Assembly: GCF_020171945.1 (NCBI RefSeq)
Contig: NZ_JAIVAP010000028.1
Location: 1-56,358, forward strand
Direction: 5' to 3'
Length of the DNA: 56,358 nt
From: Bacillus infantis
Lineage (GTDB): Bacteria > Bacillota > Bacilli > Bacillales > Cytobacillaceae
A program made the position numbers and the translations under genes. The notes under the pieces were generated by a model. That model was not told where the DNA came from and searched no databases. It worked only from the letters and a program-made list of their open reading frames with translations. Position 1 is the first letter of the stretch. Every line of letters begins with the position of its first letter. Shown in pieces: positions 1-10,367 of the stretch.

Positions 1-44
1 CCGCCAGCGTTCGTCCTGAGCCAGGATCAAACTCTCCATATAAG
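1..44 (-). rRNA. rrs: 16S rRNA, 5' end only
   Basis: The reverse complement of the first bases is the universal bacterial 16S start: the AGAGTTTGATCCTGGCTCAG primer site, followed by GACGAACGCTGGCGG. The gene continues beyond base 1, so only about 44 nt of its 5' end are present. The mature end is estimated at 42-45. It lies downstream of lysS in the same orientation, as rrn operons do in Bacillus subtilis. Confidence 0.96.
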
Positions 45-98
45 AGTAAGATTTAGCTCTGATAAAAATAAGATTAACGTTGACGTTTTTGTTCGTTC

Positions 99-113
99 AG
101 TTTTCAAAGAACA
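99..113 (-). promoter_or_regulatory. rrn leader boxA antitermination element
   Basis: On the minus strand this reads TGTTCTTTGAAAACT, matching the boxA motif of Bacillus rrn leaders, where Nus factors load to make transcription of rRNA termination-resistant. It lies between promoter P2 and the 16S start, as expected. Confidence 0.8.
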
Positions 114-149
114 ATCTCTTTCGTTTGCCGCTCATTAGGCGACTTAACT

Positions 150-178
150 ATCTTATCATAACCAAGTTAGTGAGTCAA
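150..178 (-). promoter_or_regulatory. rrn promoter P2 (sigma-A)
   Basis: Minus strand TTGACT (173-178), 17-nt spacer, TAAGAT (150-155), about 100 nt upstream of the 16S start. It is the proximal member of a tandem pair with P1. Confidence 0.8.
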
Positions 179-232
179 TAGTTTTTTTATTTCTTTTTTT
201 GGCTTGCTTGCTGTCTTGCAGCAACAGATATT

Positions 233-261
233 AATATACCACCTATATGACAGGTGCGCAA
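233..261 (-). promoter_or_regulatory. rrn promoter P1 (sigma-A)
   Basis: Minus strand TTGCGC (256-261), 17-nt spacer, TATATT (233-238), about 83 nt upstream of P2. Tandem promoters are normal for Bacillus rrn operons. Apart from P1, P2 and boxA I see nothing else in 45-410. Confidence 0.7.
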
Positions 262-410
262 CACATTTTCATTAAAAATATACACCGTTATTAAAGAAAA
301 ACTATTCTTATTTTTCCGCTTTTGCTCAGCGCGTGGACACTGCAGGCCAGGAGCTAATTTTTCTCTCTTAATTGTTCTCTCCTGCTCTCCCCACCATTTC
401 CTTCTATAAT

Positions 411-456
411 AAAAAAGCTGAAGGCAGGCCCGGTTGATCGGGTCTGCCTCCAGCAG
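411..456 (-). terminator. lysS terminator
   Basis: Minus strand GC-rich stem (GGAGGCAGACCCG paired with a near-complement ending CTGCCTTC) followed by a run of T. It lies directly after the lysS stop and separates lysS from the rrn promoters. Confidence 0.85.
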
Positions 457-473
457 GAAAAGAGTTTCTTCTA

Positions 474-2015
<1,542 letters not shown>

Positions 2016-2087
2016 TCAGGTTTGTTTTGTATACTTCTATTATTTTACACAATTGACGTGAAACAGACATCATAAATGCAGAAATAG

Positions 2088-2118
2088 CGAAAAACTGCCA
2101 GCAAACCACTGGCAGTTT
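2088..2118 (-). terminator. terminator of the pab-fol-dus operon
   Basis: A 9-bp stem (AACTGCCAG/CTGGCAGTT, loop of 7) followed on the minus strand by TTTTC, just downstream of the dusB stop. It ends the long operon that begins at pabB. Confidence 0.85.
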
Positions 2119-2165
2119 CTAATTATAACAAAAGTGTTTCAGATAGAGAAGAAAATGATAGCATC

Positions 2166-3158
2166 TTAGCCTGCCTGTATTTCCTTGGCTTCTGCATCAA
2201 GAGCAAGTGCATTAAGAAGTGTTACAAGCTCTTCTCTTGTATTGCATTCATTGACGGCGTTGCGGGCTTTGCCATTTCCTCTTATCCCCTTTAAATACCA
2301 GGCGGCATGCTTTCTCATTTCGCGCACAGCGATATACTCGCTCTTCAGGGCGATCAGGCGATCGAGGTGAAGGATGCATACATCTATTTTTTCACGCACT
2401 GATGGTTCATCCATCAGCTGCCCCGTTTCCAGGTACTTAACAGTGCGGTAGATCATCCAGGGATTTCCGAGTGCAGCGCGTCCGATCATAACGCCGTCTA
2501 CCCCTGTTTCGTCCAGCATTCTTTTCGCATCCTGCGGAGTCTGGACATCACCGTTTCCAATCAGCGGTATGGAGATGTTCTGTTTCACTTCTTTAATAAT
2601 ATCCCAGTTTGCCTGGCCTTCGTACATTTGTACACGTGTCCGGCCATGAAGGGCAACGGCCTTTCCTCCGGCACGTTCAACAGCCTGGGCATTGCGGACT
2701 GCATATATATGGTCTTCATCCCAGCCCATCCGCATCTTGACGGTTACAGGCTTTGAAACAGCCGCTGTTACAGCCGAAACCATTTCATAAATTTTATCAG
2801 GATCCAGCAGCCACTTGGCGCCGGCATCACATTTGGTGATCTTCGGAACCGGACATCCCATATTGATATCAATGATATCAGCGTTTGTATTTTCATCTAC
2901 AAACTTGGCGGCTTCAACCAATGTATCTTTCTCTCCGCCAAAAATCTGCAGGCTTAAAGGCTTTTCCCGCTCATCTATATACAGCATGTTCATCGTCTTT
3001 TCATTTTTCATGACGATTCCTTTATCGCTGATCATTTCGGCACAGACGAGACCTGCCCCGAATTCTTTAACGGTCAGGCGGAAGGCTGAGTTGCAGATTC
3101 CGGCCATCGGCGCCAGGACAACAGGATTCTTCATCTCAATGTCACCAATCTTAAGCAT
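2166..3158 (-). CDS. dusB: tRNA-dihydrouridine synthase
   Basis: FMN- and NADPH-dependent reduction of specific uridines in tRNA to dihydrouridine. The TIM-barrel begins 'PVVLAPMAGICN'; the active-site region 'DINMGCPVPKITKCDAGA' carries the catalytic cysteine of Dus enzymes, and the flavin-phosphate site lies near 'GIPLIGNGDV'-type sequence and 'GVMIGRAALGNPW'. The start is set at the ATG 7 nt after GGAGG (330 residues); an in-frame upstream start lacks a ribosome site. Equivalent to B. subtilis yacF (DusB family). It is the last gene of the folate operon, 30 nt after yazB, followed by a terminator. Confidence 0.93.
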   Translation of the reverse strand: MLKIGDIEMKNPVVLAPMAGICNSAFRLTVKEFGAGLVCAEMISDKGIVMKNEKTMNMLYIDEREKPLSLQIFGGEKDTLVEAAKFVDENTNADIIDINMGCPVPKITKCDAGAKWLLDPDKIYEMVSAVTAAVSKPVTVKMRMGWDEDHIYAVRNAQAVERAGGKAVALHGRTRVQMYEGQANWDIIKEVKQNISIPLIGNGDVQTPQDAKRMLDETGVDGVMIGRAALGNPWMIYRTVKYLETGQLMDEPSVREKIDVCILHLDRLIALKSEYIAVREMRKHAAWYLKGIRGNGKARNAVNECNTREELVTLLNALALDAEAKEIQAG

Positions 3159-3188
3159 GTCGGTACCTCCTGTATCTTTCAATCTCTA

Positions 3189-3404
3189 TTAGTCAATCTC
3201 CTGTGTCGGAGTTAATTCTTCAATGCTGATTTTCAATACATGCGCTACCTGGACGATGAAATCATCAGCGGGCATACGATTGCCTCTTTCAATTTCGCCA
3301 AGTACAGAGACTGAGACACCCAGCTCCTTTGCAAAGCTTTCCTGTGTAAAACCTTTTAATTTTCGAAAAGCCCGAATACGTCTTCCCCATTTTTCTGCTT
3401 CCAT
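3189..3404 (-). CDS. yazB: small Xre-type helix-turn-helix protein
   Basis: A 71-residue protein that is almost only a Cro/C1-type HTH: helix 2/3 signature 'FTQESFAKELGVSVSVLGEIERG'-like at residues 19-41. Such single-domain proteins bind DNA as dimers; the target is unknown. Its start lies 49 nt inside the 3' end of folK in another frame, so the two are translationally overlapped. The position between folK and dusB matches yazB of B. subtilis. No effector domain is visible. Confidence 0.85.
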   Translation of the reverse strand: MEAEKWGRRIRAFRKLKGFTQESFAKELGVSVSVLGEIERGNRMPADDFIVQVAHVLKISIEELTPTQEID

Positions 3405-3883
3405 ATTCGCACTCCTTCTCTATCAGGTATTTCCTCCAGCAATGCTTCAAGAGGCGTGTCCATCCCCGGAACATCCGTTCTCTCCCCGATTTCAGCAAGA
3501 GGCACAATGACAAATGCCCGTTCCTTCATTCGGGGATGGGGAATGATAAGGTCCTCTGTTATCATATTTTCGTGATTATACAGCAGAATGTCAAGGTCTA
3601 TAGTGCGCGGCCCCCACCGGATTACCCTTTTTCTCCCAATATTCTGCTCGATGGACATGCATGCTTCCAGCAATTCATGCGGCGATCTGTCTGTATCTAC
3701 AGCAATGACCATATTCAAGAATTCCCCCTGGTCTTCGTAGCCGACCGGGTCTGTTTCATAAATAGATGAATAACTTGCCAATTCAATTCCGGGATGCTCG
3801 GAAAGCATCTGGATGGCTTCCTTGAGATTTGCTGCTCTATCCCCCATATTGGAGCCCAGTGCGATAAATGCCCTATTTTCCAC
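3356..3883 (-). CDS. folK: 6-hydroxymethyl-7,8-dihydropterin pyrophosphokinase
   Basis: Transfers pyrophosphate from ATP to hydroxymethyl-dihydropterin, the step before dihydropteroate synthase. The 175-residue protein begins 'AFIALGSNMGDR' (pterin-site loop) and carries the HPPK signature 'RWGPRTIDLDILLY' near residues 89-102, with the metal-binding DLD. It starts 2 nt after the folB stop. Its last 49 nt are shared with yazB, slightly extending the C-terminus beyond the usual end of the domain. Confidence 0.95.
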   Translation of the reverse strand: MENRAFIALGSNMGDRAANLKEAIQMLSEHPGIELASYSSIYETDPVGYEDQGEFLNMVIAVDTDRSPHELLEACMSIEQNIGRKRVIRWGPRTIDLDILLYNHENMITEDLIIPHPRMKERAFVIVPLAEIGERTDVPGMDTPLEALLEEIPDREGVRIWKQKNGEDVFGLFEN

Positions 3884-3885
3884 GC

Positions 3886-4245
3886 TTATCGTCCCCTTGT
3901 GATTTCAACTGCTACAGAGTCATAGTGTCCAGGGATCGGAGGATCCGGCTTTATGACTTTGACGGTTACTATGCTGATTGCAGAAAACTGCCCCAGCATT
4001 TCAGCAGCTATTTTTTCAGCCAGCGCTTCTACGAGTTTGAATGGCTTTCCCTCAACAACCTCTTTGCAGACATGATAGATCTCTCCATAATTGATGGAAT
4101 CCTCGAGATTATCGCTTTTTCCCGCTTTCTCTAAATCTGTCTCTACAATTACATCAACAGCAAAACGCTGCCCAAGCTTTGTTTCTTCGGGAAAAACCCC
4201 ATGATACCCATAGAACTTCATATTATTTAGATATATTTTATCCAT
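3886..4245 (-). CDS. folB: dihydroneopterin aldolase
   Basis: Splits dihydroneopterin into hydroxymethyl-dihydropterin and glycolaldehyde in folate synthesis. About 119 residues, starting MDKIYLNNMKFYGYHGVFPEE; the 'YGYHG' motif and conserved glutamate, the central 'NYGEIY' and the 'KPDPPIPGHYDSVAVEI' tail are typical. The ATG at 4245 is preferred to an upstream GTG because it leaves a proper spacing to AAAGGG. It overlaps the end of folP by 8 nt. Confidence 0.95.
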   Translation of the reverse strand: MDKIYLNNMKFYGYHGVFPEETKLGQRFAVDVIVETDLEKAGKSDNLEDSINYGEIYHVCKEVVEGKPFKLVEALAEKIAAEMLGQFSAISIVTVKVIKPDPPIPGHYDSVAVEITRGR

Positions 4246-5074
4246 GCAGCTCACCCTTTCCCATCATGGCATCCATCATTTTCGCCATGCGGCTCATTTC
4301 CTTTACATCATGGATCCTGATGATCTGGCAGCCTTTTTGGATGCCATAGCAGACAGTTGCCCCTGTGCCTTCCACCCTTTCCTCCACAGGGAGGTCAAGG
4401 ATGGTGCCAATAAAAGTTTTTCTCGAAGTACCCAGGAGCACCGGATAACCGAGACTGGTGATGGTGTCAAGATTCCTCATCATCTCAAGATTGTAGGGCA
4501 GATTCTTCGCAAACCCGATTCCCGGGTCAAGAATGATGTTTTCCTCTTTGACGCCGGCATTCCTGGCAATCTGGATGCTTTCATACAGATCATTGAGCAC
4601 GTCGCGGACAAAGGCGGAATAATCCCTGTTTTCCCGGTTGTGCATCAGGACGATCGGAACCTCGAGTTTCGCTGCCGTTTCCGCCATCTTAGGATCCTTC
4701 TTCGCTCCCCACACATCGTTGATGATGTGGGCGCCCGCGTTGATGGCTTCTTCTGCCACAGCCGCCTTATAGGTATCGATTGAGATTGGCAAAGGCACTT
4801 CCTTCGCCACTGCCCTGATCACCGGAATTACCCGCTCCAGCTCTTCTTCTGCAGGAACCTCGTCAAAGCCCGGCCTTGTCGATTCCCCGCCAATATCAAT
4901 GATATCTGCTCCATTAGCAGCCATCTCCAGGGCATGCTCCACTGCCTTGTCAGCATCAAAGTATTTTCCTCCGTCAGAAAAAGAGTCGGGGGTGGCGTTC
5001 AGGATCCCCATCACTAATGTTTTTTTGCCATAGTCCAGCTCATATGGCCCGCAATTTATGATTTGTCTGTTCAT
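4238..5074 (-). CDS. folP: dihydropteroate synthase
   Basis: Condenses p-aminobenzoate with hydroxymethyl-dihydropterin pyrophosphate; target of sulfonamides (called sul in B. subtilis). The TIM-barrel shows both family signatures, 'MGILNATPDSFSDGG' near the N-terminus and 'ADIIDIGGESTRPG' around residue 56. The start is the ATG six nt after GGAGGG, and forms an ATGA overlap with the pabC stop. 278 residues, a normal length. Confidence 0.96.
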   Translation of the reverse strand: MNRQIINCGPYELDYGKKTLVMGILNATPDSFSDGGKYFDADKAVEHALEMAANGADIIDIGGESTRPGFDEVPAEEELERVIPVIRAVAKEVPLPISIDTYKAAVAEEAINAGAHIINDVWGAKKDPKMAETAAKLEVPIVLMHNRENRDYSAFVRDVLNDLYESIQIARNAGVKEENIILDPGIGFAKNLPYNLEMMRNLDTITSLGYPVLLGTSRKTFIGTILDLPVEERVEGTGATVCYGIQKGCQIIRIHDVKEMSRMAKMMDAMMGKGELHG

Positions 5075-5946
5075 CTTTGTCCCTCCATTAGAAGTCCTTC
5101 TCGTCCCCATAGATGACTGCTGTATTTTCTGTATTCTTTATGGAGCATTCCGGCAAGCCTGCCGGCACCCCCTGGAAAAGGAACACCGGCAAAGCCTGCG
5201 GCAGGTGCAATCTCCTGAATTGAGTTAGTGACAAACACTTCGTCCGCCCGCATCATTTCCTCCGGCTGATAAAAGCCTTCCTGGACCTGCAGGCCGTTTT
5301 TTTCAGCAAGCAGCAGCACAAATTGCCTGGTGATGCCATTCAGGATGCCCGTTTCCAGGGATGGGGTATATAAGATATCCCCTTTCGTCCAGAAAAGATT
5401 GGAGACAACACCTTCAGCCAGAAATCCTTCCTTCGTCAGAAAGACCCCTTCCTGTCCAGGTACATTCCCAAGCTCTCTTTTTGCAAGGATGTTGTTCATA
5501 TAGTGGTGGGATTTCAGCCGTTCATCCCCCTCTGGCGTATTGCGCCTCATTTTGAGGAGCACCAGCTCTTTTTCCGTCATTTCCCCCGCTGGCGGCAGCG
5601 GCCGTGCAAAAAGGATCGTCTGGGGACTGCTGTAAACATCAGGGGGGAGGCCAAGCTCTTCAATGCCTGCAGATACATTCAGCCTTACATTGGCATTCCG
5701 GAGGCTATTCCGTTCCAGCACCATGCTGATTTTCCCGGCTATTTCCTCTTTTGAAAAAGCAGCCTCGATATTGAGGGTGCCGAGCCCCCGGTTCAGCCTT
5801 TCCAGATGATCATCCAGCAGAAATGGATGGCCATCATATACCCTGAATGTTTCGAAAAGCCCCATTCCGTAGAGAAAACCATGGTCAAAAGGCGAAATCA
5901 CCGCTTCTTCAGCGGAAACAAGCCGGTCGTTCATTAAAATATACAT
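5071..5946 (-). CDS. pabC: 4-amino-4-deoxychorismate lyase
   Basis: PLP-dependent lyase that releases pyruvate from aminodeoxychorismate to yield p-aminobenzoate. A fold-type IV aminotransferase-like protein of 291 residues: 'PFDHGFLYGMGLFETFRVY' near residues 19-37, the PLP lysine probably in 'LKSHHYMNN', and 'EVFVTNSIQEI' near the C-terminus. It is positioned 2 nt after pabA and overlaps folP by 4 nt, so the PABA and pterin branches are co-transcribed. A D-amino-acid aminotransferase role is less likely given this context. Confidence 0.93.
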   Translation of the reverse strand: MYILMNDRLVSAEEAVISPFDHGFLYGMGLFETFRVYDGHPFLLDDHLERLNRGLGTLNIEAAFSKEEIAGKISMVLERNSLRNANVRLNVSAGIEELGLPPDVYSSPQTILFARPLPPAGEMTEKELVLLKMRRNTPEGDERLKSHHYMNNILAKRELGNVPGQEGVFLTKEGFLAEGVVSNLFWTKGDILYTPSLETGILNGITRQFVLLLAEKNGLQVQEGFYQPEEMMRADEVFVTNSIQEIAPAAGFAGVPFPGGAGRLAGMLHKEYRKYSSHLWGREGLLMEGQR

Positions 5947-5948
5947 AC

Positions 5949-6539
5949 TTAGGCCCCAACCATCTTAGCCTTTTTATAATGAGCGATGAAATTGCTTAAC
6001 AGTATTTTTCCCGACTGTGTCATGATGGATTCGGGATGGAACTGAACACCTTCTGCACTCATGGTTTTATGGCGGATGGCCATGATTTCGCCTTCTTCCG
6101 TCCATGCTGAAATTTCAAAGCAATCTGGCAGGGTTTCCTTTTTGACGATCAATGAGTGATATCTGGTCGCCGGGAAAGGATTCGGCAAACCGGCAAAGAT
6201 CGTTTTGCCATCATGGTAGATTTCCGAGGTTTTCCCATGCATCAGCCTTTCTGCCTGTACAACATCCCCGCCGAATGATTGGGCAAGAGACTGATGGCCG
6301 AGACAGACGCCGAAAATTGGGATCTTCCCTGCAAAATGGGAGATTGCTTCCAGGCTGATCCCTGCTTCATTCGGACTGCAGGGACCAGGGGAGATCATCA
6401 GAAAAGAAGGACGGGCTGCTGCGATATCCTCAAGTGCCGCCTCATCATTTCTTTTGACAACCAGCTCTTCTCCCAGCTCCCCCAAATATTGAACTAGATT
6501 ATAGGTAAACGAATCAAAGTTATCTATCATATAGATCAT
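5949..6539 (-). CDS. pabA: aminodeoxychorismate/anthranilate synthase glutaminase subunit
   Basis: Class I glutamine amidotransferase that feeds ammonia to PabB; in B. subtilis the same protein (TrpG) also serves TrpE. 196 residues with the oxyanion loop '[13 protein letters not shown]', catalytic cysteine in 'IFGVCLGHQ' and catalytic His-Glu in 'GVQFHPESI'. It starts in an ATGA overlap with pabB. No trp operon lies here, so dual use is an inference from the family. Confidence 0.95.
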   Translation of the reverse strand: MIYMIDNFDSFTYNLVQYLGELGEELVVKRNDEAALEDIAAARPSFLMISPGPCSPNEAGISLEAISHFAGKIPIFGVCLGHQSLAQSFGGDVVQAERLMHGKTSEIYHDGKTIFAGLPNPFPATRYHSLIVKKETLPDCFEISAWTEEGEIMAIRHKTMSAEGVQFHPESIMTQSGKILLSNFIAHYKKAKMVGA

Positions 6540-7966
6540 ATCACATGCTCCCCGCCATTCTCGGCCAGCTCCTTCGCCTTCCAGAGGGCCATCGCTTTTT
6601 TGAGTGATTCTTTATATTCATGCTTCGGGCTGGAGTCGATGACAATGCCGGCTCCTGCCTGTACATGGGCCTTCCCGTCTTTTACGAGCATCGTGCGGAT
6701 GACGATATTCAGCTCCATATCCCCATTGAAGCCGATCCATCCTATTGAACCTGTATACAATCCCCTTCTGACAGGCTCCAGCTCTTCAATGATTTCCATC
6801 GTCCTGATCTTCGGCGCCCCGGTAATCGTTCCGCCGGGAAAAACAGCATCTATGACATCGTAGGGAGATTTGCCTTGTGCGAGGATTCCCCTGACATTGG
6901 AAACGATATGCATCACATGGGAGTACTTTTCAATCACCATGAATTCATTCACTTCCACTGAGCTGTATTCGGCAACACGGCCGAGGTCATTCCGCTCCAG
7001 GTCTACAAGCATGACGTGCTCTGCCCGCTCCTTCTCGTTCTGGATCAGTTCCTCGGCAAGTCGCAGGTCCTCCGCTTCATCAGCCCCTCTTGATCTAGTG
7101 CCCGCTATCGGCCGCGTGCTGATCTCCTGCCCTTTCTTCTTGACCAGCAACTCAGGCGAACCGCTGACAATCTGGTAATCAGGCGTATGGATATAAGCCA
7201 TATAAGGCGACGGGTTGAGCTGGCGGAGCTGATCGTACACATCAATCGCTTCGACGCCGATCGGTCTTGTCTGCCTTACCGACAGATTGACCTGGAATAC
7301 ATCCCCCTTGGAAATGTAATCCTGGATCCTGCTTACCGCTTCCTTAAATTCTTCTTCCTTCATTGATACTTCAAGATCTTCGCCAATCTGGGCCTTTTCC
7401 GGGACTTGGGGAGCAGGAACAGGGCCTGTCCAGCGGCTCGCCCAGTCATCCGCCCTTTTTTCAATAAGGCTGGCTTCAACAGAGGAATCATATAAAAACA
7501 GCAGCCAGAGTTCCTCCTCTTCATGATCAAAGATAAACCATTCCCGGAACAGAAAAAAATGGACATCAGGGAGTTCAAGGTCGTCTTCTGACCAAACAGG
7601 GAGCTTTTCAACATATCTTGCATAGTCATAGCTGATATATCCGATAGCCCCTCCCTGGAAATCAGGCAGCTCTTCCAGCCTGTCAGCTTCATAGCGGCCC
7701 ATATATTCCTTCAGGCAATGAAGCGGATTGCCTTCAAGCAGTTCCGTACCTGCTTGGGTTACAGCTTTAAGCTGCATGCCCCTGCCAGTCAAAATCACTT
7801 CCGGATCAAAGGCTGCCATGCTGTACCTTCCGCCCCGTCCGCTCTCCAAAAGGACATGGTTCTCTTTGCCTGCAGATAAATGCCGGTAATGCTGATAAAA
7901 CTCTGTATATGTATAAGCAGTTCTCCTGCTGCAGATTGACAGCTTCTCCAAACTGAACACTCCCAT
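6536..7966 (-). CDS. pabB: aminodeoxychorismate synthase component I
   Basis: Converts chorismate plus PabA-derived ammonia to aminodeoxychorismate. 476 residues with an N-terminal TrpE/PabB domain and a C-terminal chorismate-binding domain containing '[10 protein letters not shown]', '[13 protein letters not shown]' and '[18 protein letters not shown]'. The loop reads PIAGT, as in anthranilate synthases, instead of the PIKGT of the E. coli enzyme; the same residue occurs in Bacillus PabB as I recall it. First gene of the folate operon, reading into pabA. The upstream gap (7967-8037) is short; no strong promoter was found there. The start is tentative because GGGAG lies just after this ATG. 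Confidence 0.92.
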   Translation of the reverse strand: MGVFSLEKLSICSRRTAYTYTEFYQHYRHLSAGKENHVLLESGRGGRYSMAAFDPEVILTGRGMQLKAVTQAGTELLEGNPLHCLKEYMGRYEADRLEELPDFQGGAIGYISYDYARYVEKLPVWSEDDLELPDVHFFLFREWFIFDHEEEELWLLFLYDSSVEASLIEKRADDWASRWTGPVPAPQVPEKAQIGEDLEVSMKEEEFKEAVSRIQDYISKGDVFQVNLSVRQTRPIGVEAIDVYDQLRQLNPSPYMAYIHTPDYQIVSGSPELLVKKKGQEISTRPIAGTRSRGADEAEDLRLAEELIQNEKERAEHVMLVDLERNDLGRVAEYSSVEVNEFMVIEKYSHVMHIVSNVRGILAQGKSPYDVIDAVFPGGTITGAPKIRTMEIIEELEPVRRGLYTGSIGWIGFNGDMELNIVIRTMLVKDGKAHVQAGAGIVIDSSPKHEYKESLKKAMALWKAKELAENGGEHVI

Positions 7967-8037
7967 CCCAATAACTACTTTTCATCATACATGATTTGGA
8001 GCCGCCAGGACAGGTCCTCTGCTCTCTGTAAAAGCAG

Positions 8038-8064
8038 AAAAAAACAGCAGCCGGACGGCTGCTG
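8038..8064 (-). terminator. cysK terminator
   Basis: Stem CAGCAGCCG/CGGCTGCTG with a 2-nt loop followed on the minus strand by seven T residues, directly downstream of the cysK stop and upstream of pabB. Confidence 0.9.
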
Positions 8065-8077
8065 CTCTTTGCATTCT

Positions 8078-9001
8078 CTATTCTTCGAACTGGTACAGCG
8101 GGGTGCTCAAATAGCGCTCCCCATTGCTCGGGATGATGGCAAGGACCTTTTTGCCTTTTCCGAGCTCTTTGGCAACCTTGAGGGCCGCATAGATGGCTGC
8201 GCCTGATGAAATTCCTCCCAGGATACCCTCTTCCTTTGCCGCACGGCGGGCATATTCAAAGGCATCATCATTCGTCACCTTTATTACCCCGTCATATACT
8301 TCTGTGTCAAGGATATCCGGAACAAACCCGGCGCCGATGCCCTGGATTTTATGAGGGCCGGGCTTCCCGCCGGAAAGGACCGGTGAATCTGCCGGCTCTA
8401 CCGCATAAATTTTCACAGAGCCAAACTTCTCCTTAAGCACCTCGCCCGCGCCTGTTATCGTTCCGCCTGTGCCGATTCCGGAGATAAAAGCATCCACCTG
8501 ATCCATCTGTTCAGCAATTTCCTTTCCTGTTGTCCTTCTATGAACCTCAGGATTGGCTTCGTTCTTGAATTGCTGAGGCATGAAATAGCCATGCTCCTTC
8601 GCCAGCTCTTCAGCCTTGCGGATCGCTCCTCCCATTCCCTCAGGCCCCGGAGTGAGTACAAGCTCTGCTCCATAGGCGCGAAGAAGGTTGCGGCGCTCCA
8701 TACTCATTGTTTCAGGCATAACAAGGATGGCTTTATAGCCTTTCGCTGCTGCGACCATTGCCAGCCCGATCCCTGTGTTCCCGGATGTCGGCTCGATGAG
8801 CGTATCACCGGCTTTCAGGTTCCCGTCCTGTTCTGCGGCTTCGATCATAGCAAGGGCAATCCGGTCCTTAACACTGCTGCCCGGATTCATATATTCAAGC
8901 TTCAAGTAAACATCAGCACTATTATCATCTGTCAGGCGATTCAATTTGACGATCGGAGTCTGCCCGACCAATTCTGTAATTGAGTTTGCTACACGCACCA
9001 T
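8078..9001 (-). CDS. cysK: cysteine synthase A (O-acetylserine sulfhydrylase)
   Basis: PLP enzyme making cysteine from O-acetylserine and sulfide. 307 residues with the PLP lysine in '[16 protein letters not shown]', the phosphate loop '[12 protein letters not shown]' and '[17 protein letters not shown]'. The ATG at 9001 is chosen over the one two codons upstream because the latter lies only 3 nt from GGGAG. A single-gene unit with its own promoter and terminator. In B. subtilis cysK is controlled by CymR, to which CysK itself binds; I could not identify a clear CymR site. Confidence 0.97.
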   Translation of the reverse strand: MVRVANSITELVGQTPIVKLNRLTDDNSADVYLKLEYMNPGSSVKDRIALAMIEAAEQDGNLKAGDTLIEPTSGNTGIGLAMVAAAKGYKAILVMPETMSMERRNLLRAYGAELVLTPGPEGMGGAIRKAEELAKEHGYFMPQQFKNEANPEVHRRTTGKEIAEQMDQVDAFISGIGTGGTITGAGEVLKEKFGSVKIYAVEPADSPVLSGGKPGPHKIQGIGAGFVPDILDTEVYDGVIKVTNDDAFEYARRAAKEEGILGGISSGAAIYAALKVAKELGKGKKVLAIIPSNGERYLSTPLYQFEE

Positions 9002-9046
9002 TTGCATCCGCTCCCTAATCCGAGTATTTTTATTGGTTTTATAAAA

Positions 9047-9075
9047 AACTTAACAGCGCAACAGGAAATTGTCAA
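9047..9075 (-). promoter_or_regulatory. cysK promoter (sigma-A)
   Basis: Minus strand TTGACA (9070-9075), 17-nt spacer, TAAGTT (9047-9052), about 45 nt upstream of the cysK start codon. The interval 9076-9187 shows no further recognisable element. Confidence 0.75.
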
Positions 9076-9189
9076 TCAATACGCAGTAAAATTGACCCTA
9101 TTTTTAGAATTTTCTTTTAATAGATAAGCCCTCAGATTCGCTATGTAGTATTATATACCCTCATGCCTGCCTTTATGTTGAGGATAAAC

Positions 9190-9214
9190 AAAAAACGGAC
9201 AGGCTGCCTGTCCG
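9190..9214 (-). terminator. terminator-like hairpin downstream of the coaX-hslO-yacD operon
   Basis: Perfect 9-bp stem CGGACAGGC/GCCTGTCCG with a 1-nt loop as drawn, followed on the minus strand by TTTTTTG. It lies 240 nt beyond the yacD stop, past the repeat at 9280-9448. Confidence 0.75.
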
Positions 9215-9279
9215 CTTTCATGCTGTTTAGGAATTTATAAATTATAAATCTTGTGGATCATTATCAATTCTTGATCCAC

Positions 9280-9448
9280 GTCCAGCAGCAGCGCCGAGGT
9301 CACAAGCCAAGACTCCCAAAAAGGCAAAGAACGCCTTTTTGGGAGGTTCGTCTTGAGGCCCCCAGTAAGCTGGTCATGCAGACGTTGCCACAGGACGTGG
9401 CGTTCTTAGTCTGCGTTACTTAAGGGTGACCAAGGCGCTTACGCTTTT
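9280..9448 (-). repeat. structured intergenic repeat, copy A
   Basis: This 170-nt stretch between yacD and its terminator has no gene. On the minus strand it has a palindromic start (AAGCGTAAGCGC), then a 46-nt core (9372-9417) that is 42/46 identical to 47223-47268, then a perfect 13-bp hairpin (9313-9325 with 9333-9345, loop GTTCTTT on the minus strand). In the core, GCAGAC pairs with GTCTGC and GCCAC with GTGGC. Just beyond lies an 8-bp inverted repeat GTGGATCA/TGATCCAC (9253-9279). See also copies B and C. Confidence 0.8.
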
Positions 9449-9452
9449 GTTC

Positions 9453-10343
9453 CTATTGCTTTTCTTCCTGTTTATCATAGAAAGAGTCGACTTTGATTTC
9501 ATTCCAGAAAGGTTTGGCCGAAGCAGGGGTGTCCATCTGCTCAAGAGCGAGCTGCCGGCGGATCTGGTTTTTCACATCCTTGAAAGCATAATTACGGCCA
9601 GCCAGATGCTCATGCAGCAGAATTACTGCATACCCGTCCTCCACTTCAACCGGGTCACTCCATTCCCCTTCTTTCAGCTTTGCCGCTTCATCAATGAAAT
9701 CCTGTGAAAAGCGCTCATCTTCTTCGCTGATGAATCCTGTTTCACCGCCCTGGTTGGCGGTGAATTCATCGATCGACCTCTCCATGGCCAGCACCGGAAA
9801 GCTGGAGCCATTTTTAAGCTCTTTTATCGTCTGTTCAGCTTCTTTTTTTGTTTTGACGACAATTTGGGAAATATGATAGGAATCAGGAACCTGGAAAAGA
9901 CTTTTATTTTGGTCATAATAGTCTTTCATTTCCTCTTCGGTCACCACAACATCCCTTGTCAGCAGTTCCTCCAGGAGCAGGCTGTATCTAATCTGCTCCT
10001 TCCACTTGCTTTCATCAAGCTTCTGCAGCCGGTTGCCCTGATACATGGTTTTAACAAGTGTGAGCTCCCTTTCGACCGCTTCCTTTGAGACTTCAACATT
10101 GTATTTTTCCGCCATGGCTGCGATCACCTTCTGGTCGATCAGGTCATTCAGCACTTCCTTGCCATAGCGCTGCTCCATTTCGTTCAGCCACTCTTCTCTC
10201 GTAATTTTATCTTTTCCGACCTCAGCCACTGTTTCCCGGCTGCCGGCAAACAGCACAGCAGGCCTGATAGTCAATAACAGGATAAAAATGATGTTTAAAA
10301 CGAACAGGCCGGCAATAATCAGCCAAAGATGCTTTTTTTTCAC
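9453..10343 (-). CDS. yacD: membrane-anchored PrsA/SurA-like peptidyl-prolyl isomerase
   Basis: Probable extracytoplasmic folding factor. 296 residues: a short positively charged N-terminus, one membrane segment at about residues 5-32 acting as an uncleaved anchor or signal, a SurA-N-like helical region (40-150) and a parvulin rotamase domain (about 150-250, 'SYHISQIVVKTKKEAEQ', 'ANQGGETGFISEE', 'VEDGYAVILLHE'). Unlike PrsA there is no lipobox; no cysteine is visible at all. The start is a GTG 5 nt after GGGGGAGG. Last gene after coaX and hslO, 24 nt from hslO; matches B. subtilis yacD. Confidence 0.88.
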   Translation of the reverse strand: MKKKHLWLIIAGLFVLNIIFILLLTIRPAVLFAGSRETVAEVGKDKITREEWLNEMEQRYGKEVLNDLIDQKVIAAMAEKYNVEVSKEAVERELTLVKTMYQGNRLQKLDESKWKEQIRYSLLLEELLTRDVVVTEEEMKDYYDQNKSLFQVPDSYHISQIVVKTKKEAEQTIKELKNGSSFPVLAMERSIDEFTANQGGETGFISEEDERFSQDFIDEAAKLKEGEWSDPVEVEDGYAVILLHEHLAGRNYAFKDVKNQIRRQLALEQMDTPASAKPFWNEIKVDSFYDKQEEKQ

Positions 10344-10367
10344 AGTTTCCTCCCCCAGAAAACAGCT

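Noticed and set aside
6500-6600. TRAP-binding GAG/TAG repeats at the pabB-pabA junction, as known for B. subtilis trpG
   Set aside because: Only three GAG triplets with irregular spacing are present, too few for a TRAP site.
9280-9448. Insertion-sequence remnant or MITE
   Set aside because: No terminal inverted repeats with target duplications and no transposase fragment; the compensatory changes argue for conserved structure instead, although a MITE-like origin is not excluded.
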